Assembly (NCBI RefSeq): GCF_016808095.1
Contig: NC_068970.1
Location: 40,583,630-40,647,629 of the forward strand
Length of the DNA: 64,000 nucleotides
Source of the DNA: Vigna angularis
Taxonomy: Eukaryota; Streptophyta; Magnoliopsida; Fabales; Fabaceae
Reading direction: 5' to 3'
Part shown: in pieces, positions 61,736 through 64,000 of the stretch
Position numbering within the stretch: position 1 is the first letter of the stretch
Layout: every line of letters starts with the position of its first letter
Made by a program: the position numbers and the translations under genes
Notes under the pieces: generated by a model
Told to the model about the DNA's origin: nothing
Seen by the model: the letters and a program-made list of their open reading frames with translations, nothing else
Database searches by the model: none

Positions 61736-61747
61736 AGATAGGTGGAA

Positions 61748-63659
61748 TGTGAGATCTCGGAAATTTAAAACCATAATTACTGTCTAATCTGTCATTAATT
61801 GCACTGCTGAGTCACCTGGCTGCTTCCATAAATGCACGGCGCCACACGTTCAACGCATTAAAAACGCACTAAACGCTGCATGCACGAGCGCCACTTGTCA
61901 CGTTGGAAGCTTCTGAAGTCAGAATGGGTGTGCAGGTGTCGGCTTGGGAGACGTTCGTCCGAACGAACGTGGATTGAACAAAATGTTTTTTCGAAAAACC
62001 CTTCCACTCACCTGCACCACTCATCTTCTTCCTCAGAACCCAACTCTCCATTTTCTCTAGCTTCTCTCTAGAACCAATTCACCTTCTCTCTACTGTAACT
62101 CACCATCTCCTTCTCCGATCATGTTTCAGAACCGTAGAAACTTTCCTGGAGACGTGAGCGTCATTCTGATCCGAACAGAATTTGGAACGGAACTGGTAAG
62201 TCCTCATTTCTAAGCGTTCGTCTTTTTGGTTTCATGCGAACCCTAGTTCTGGTTGCATGCATGGGTTCTAGGTCTGAGTTATTCTGATTTCTGGTGTTTT
62301 AGAGTAAGTGGAAATTATTGAGCGAAACCTGAGGGTAGGACGTTGTTAGAGGAAGCGCTAAATCTTGCTCTTTGGGAGTACACTGCTATCCAGGTAAGGG
62401 AAGCTTAATAATTTGGTTCATACGTATATGATTGTGTGCGAGCATGATAGAAATAGAATGTATGAGATGTATGCTGTGTTTTAGTATGTCTGAACGATCG
62501 CTGTTATGCATGAATTAATATGGTATGCGTTGCTTGATACGTATGAATTAGATAATGAATGATATTTGTATAGTATGATTTATTAATGTGAATTCTATGT
62601 AGTATGTGAATTAAATGATGAATCGGAAATTTTAAGATCATGAATCGTATGAGAAATGTTAAGTTTAGATGAAGATGAAAATCTGAATATAATGATCCTG
62701 TCATATGATAAAATACGTTCGTCATCGTACGGTCATATACCGTTCGGTTTCTCTGAAAATGAATTAGAGTGGAATTCTTTCATTGGGAAGAATTCTGTCC
62801 GAGAACGAGCGTCCCCATTTGAAATGCTATGTTTGAGCGTTCGGCTCAGCATAGTGATACCGAATACCTTAACACTTTAAATAGCGCTCGGTCTTATACC
62901 AAGCGTTCGTCTTAAGTAGCGCTCGGTCTTATATTTAGCGTTCGTCCTGAGAAGTGTACGGTCTTATACTGAACGTTCGTCCATACCCTTGAATTTCAGA
63001 ACGTACGTAAACAGCGTTCGTCTCAAATAATCAGTAAATGAGTATTCGCTTTCGGTCATTGACTGGCGGTCGATCCGGTTAAACACTTGTTTCCAGAGTA
63101 CTAAATATTCGTCTTGTTGTATCTTTATTCTTTTGAATTTAGTCTAAGGTCTTTAAATCCAAATTATTCTGAATCATTTATATTATATCGCTAAGAGTCG
63201 GTTCATTTAACTGATTCTCGCGAAAGTCACGTTCGTCCTCGTTGTGTAGAGGATTGAACGTTCGTCTTTTTATGGAAGTGGAACATAGAATGAAAATGTA
63301 AATAAAAGGAAGTATTAAGGTGTGCGAACTCTATAAGAAGTGAAATTATGATTTTGGTATTTGAACGAGCGTTCCATGGAGGAACGACTCTGATATATAT
63401 TGAATATTAAATTTGGTAAAGTATGACTGTGGATAAGTTAAGACTCGCAGTCCATCCTGATGTTCCGTGAATACTATCTTCATGTAGAGGAAGTATGTCA
63501 TGTGTGGGAACGGCAGGAGGTCCTTAGTCCATAAGTTAACATGGGCGACGTAAGAACGGACTGACCTCGAGTGGCAGCTGTTTGGTGTATCCCAGTTACT
63601 ACACCACTTGGGTGCAAGGACGCTTGTAACTACACAGATTCATACGGTCCGGACGGTCG

Positions 63660-63701
<42 letters not shown>

Positions 63702-64000
63702 GATGATGATTTATGTTGAGTTATGTGTTGAATGATTTGAATTGTTAGTATATATGTTGAAGTATGAATTAAATTACTTAAGCTTACCCTTTCGTTTTCC
63801 TTGTGTTGTCGCCTTGTATATGTATGTTCGTCCTGTCCTTGCAATGATCATCCGTGTGGATGTGAGCAGATGGAGGTGCGTCACTTGAAGAAGTGCTAGA
63901 AGAAGAAAATTTGGAAGACGCTAACCTGGTGGATGTAGAAGTTAAAGCCGAGCCTTAGAGCGCTCGCGGGTTTCTGTAGTTAGCTTTATTAATGTTATTT
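61748..64000 (+). repeat. 3' LTR of the chromovirus, truncated by the window edge
   Basis: 2253 bp visible. Aligned with the 5' copy it is 34 bp shorter net, mainly because one 35-bp unit (TAGCGCTCGGTCTTACACTG...) of the internal array is absent. Its (TA)n run is at 63663-63698. The remaining differences are scattered single-base changes. Confidence 0.95.

Larger units (their letters stand above)
54992..64000 (+). mobile_element. Tekay-type chromovirus (Ty3-gypsy), young but disabled; runs off the window
   Basis: The 5' LTR starts at 54992 and the 3' LTR at 61748, both TGTGAGATCTCGGAAATT. Between them lie gag-protease, RT-RNase H, integrase and a C-terminal chromodomain in the gypsy order. 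The polypurine region TAGATAGGTGGAA precedes the 3' LTR. The LTRs differ only at scattered positions, so insertion was recent. The 5' side is damaged: the end of the LTR, the primer-binding site and the start of gag are missing, with gag beginning at about 57456. Stops at 57639-57641, 58676-58678, 59864-59866 and 61625-61627 and a frameshift near 58600 inactivate the polyprotein. Confidence 0.95.

Overview
The window is plant nuclear DNA: AT-rich and intron-containing, with two recognisable host genes in a sea of Ty1-copia, Ty3-gypsy and CACTA elements. The style of the transposons and the host proteins suggest a dicot, most likely a legume such as Vigna or Phaseolus (inference; no marker fixes the species). 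I found no bacterial-type operon, CRISPR array, rRNA or tRNA gene.

Host genes. (1) 29297-43046 (+): a complete 16-exon DEAH-box RNA helicase, reconstructed by splice-phase analysis to 696 residues and matching plant DEAH4 (pre-mRNA-splicing type). Intron 13 is about 7.5 kb and is filled with nested retrotransposons. (2) 10394-11497 (-): a two-exon gene for an uncharacterised 264-residue protein. Two host-gene fragments lie at the left: a uridine-kinase-like exon (1754-1823) and a broken cellulose-synthase-like A (mannan synthase) exon (4266-4412).

Layout. 1-5.7 kb: CACTA element with an internal hairpin, the two host-gene fragments, a non-autonomous copia element and a copia pol fragment. 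5.7-12.8 kb: mostly unannotated AT-rich DNA, a 33-bp tandem array, a degenerate 12-bp-repeat block and the hypothetical gene. 12.8-25.4 kb: solo LTR, second 12-bp-repeat block, a deleted Athila-like gypsy element, a MITE, and a second gypsy pol split by a solo LTR of the Athila-like family. 26.8-28.0 kb: second CACTA element with a short spliced ORF. 29.3-43.0 kb: DEAH helicase. 43-53 kb: tandem repeats, LTR remnants and a long decayed gypsy element split by another solo LTR. 53.4-54.0 kb: copia tail. 55-64 kb: a young Tekay-type chromovirus with near-identical LTRs but a disabled gag-pol; its 3' LTR runs off the window.

For most complete insertions I could read target-site duplications directly (AAC, TCT, TCCCT, GCTAG, CTATA, CTCTC, ATTGC, AAAAG), so the boundaries and order of nesting are well supported. 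I see no convincing new biological system. The most unusual items are the hairpin CACTA element, the CACTA mini-gene, the inverted RT duplication inside the helicase intron, and the paired 12-bp-repeat blocks that look protein-coding.
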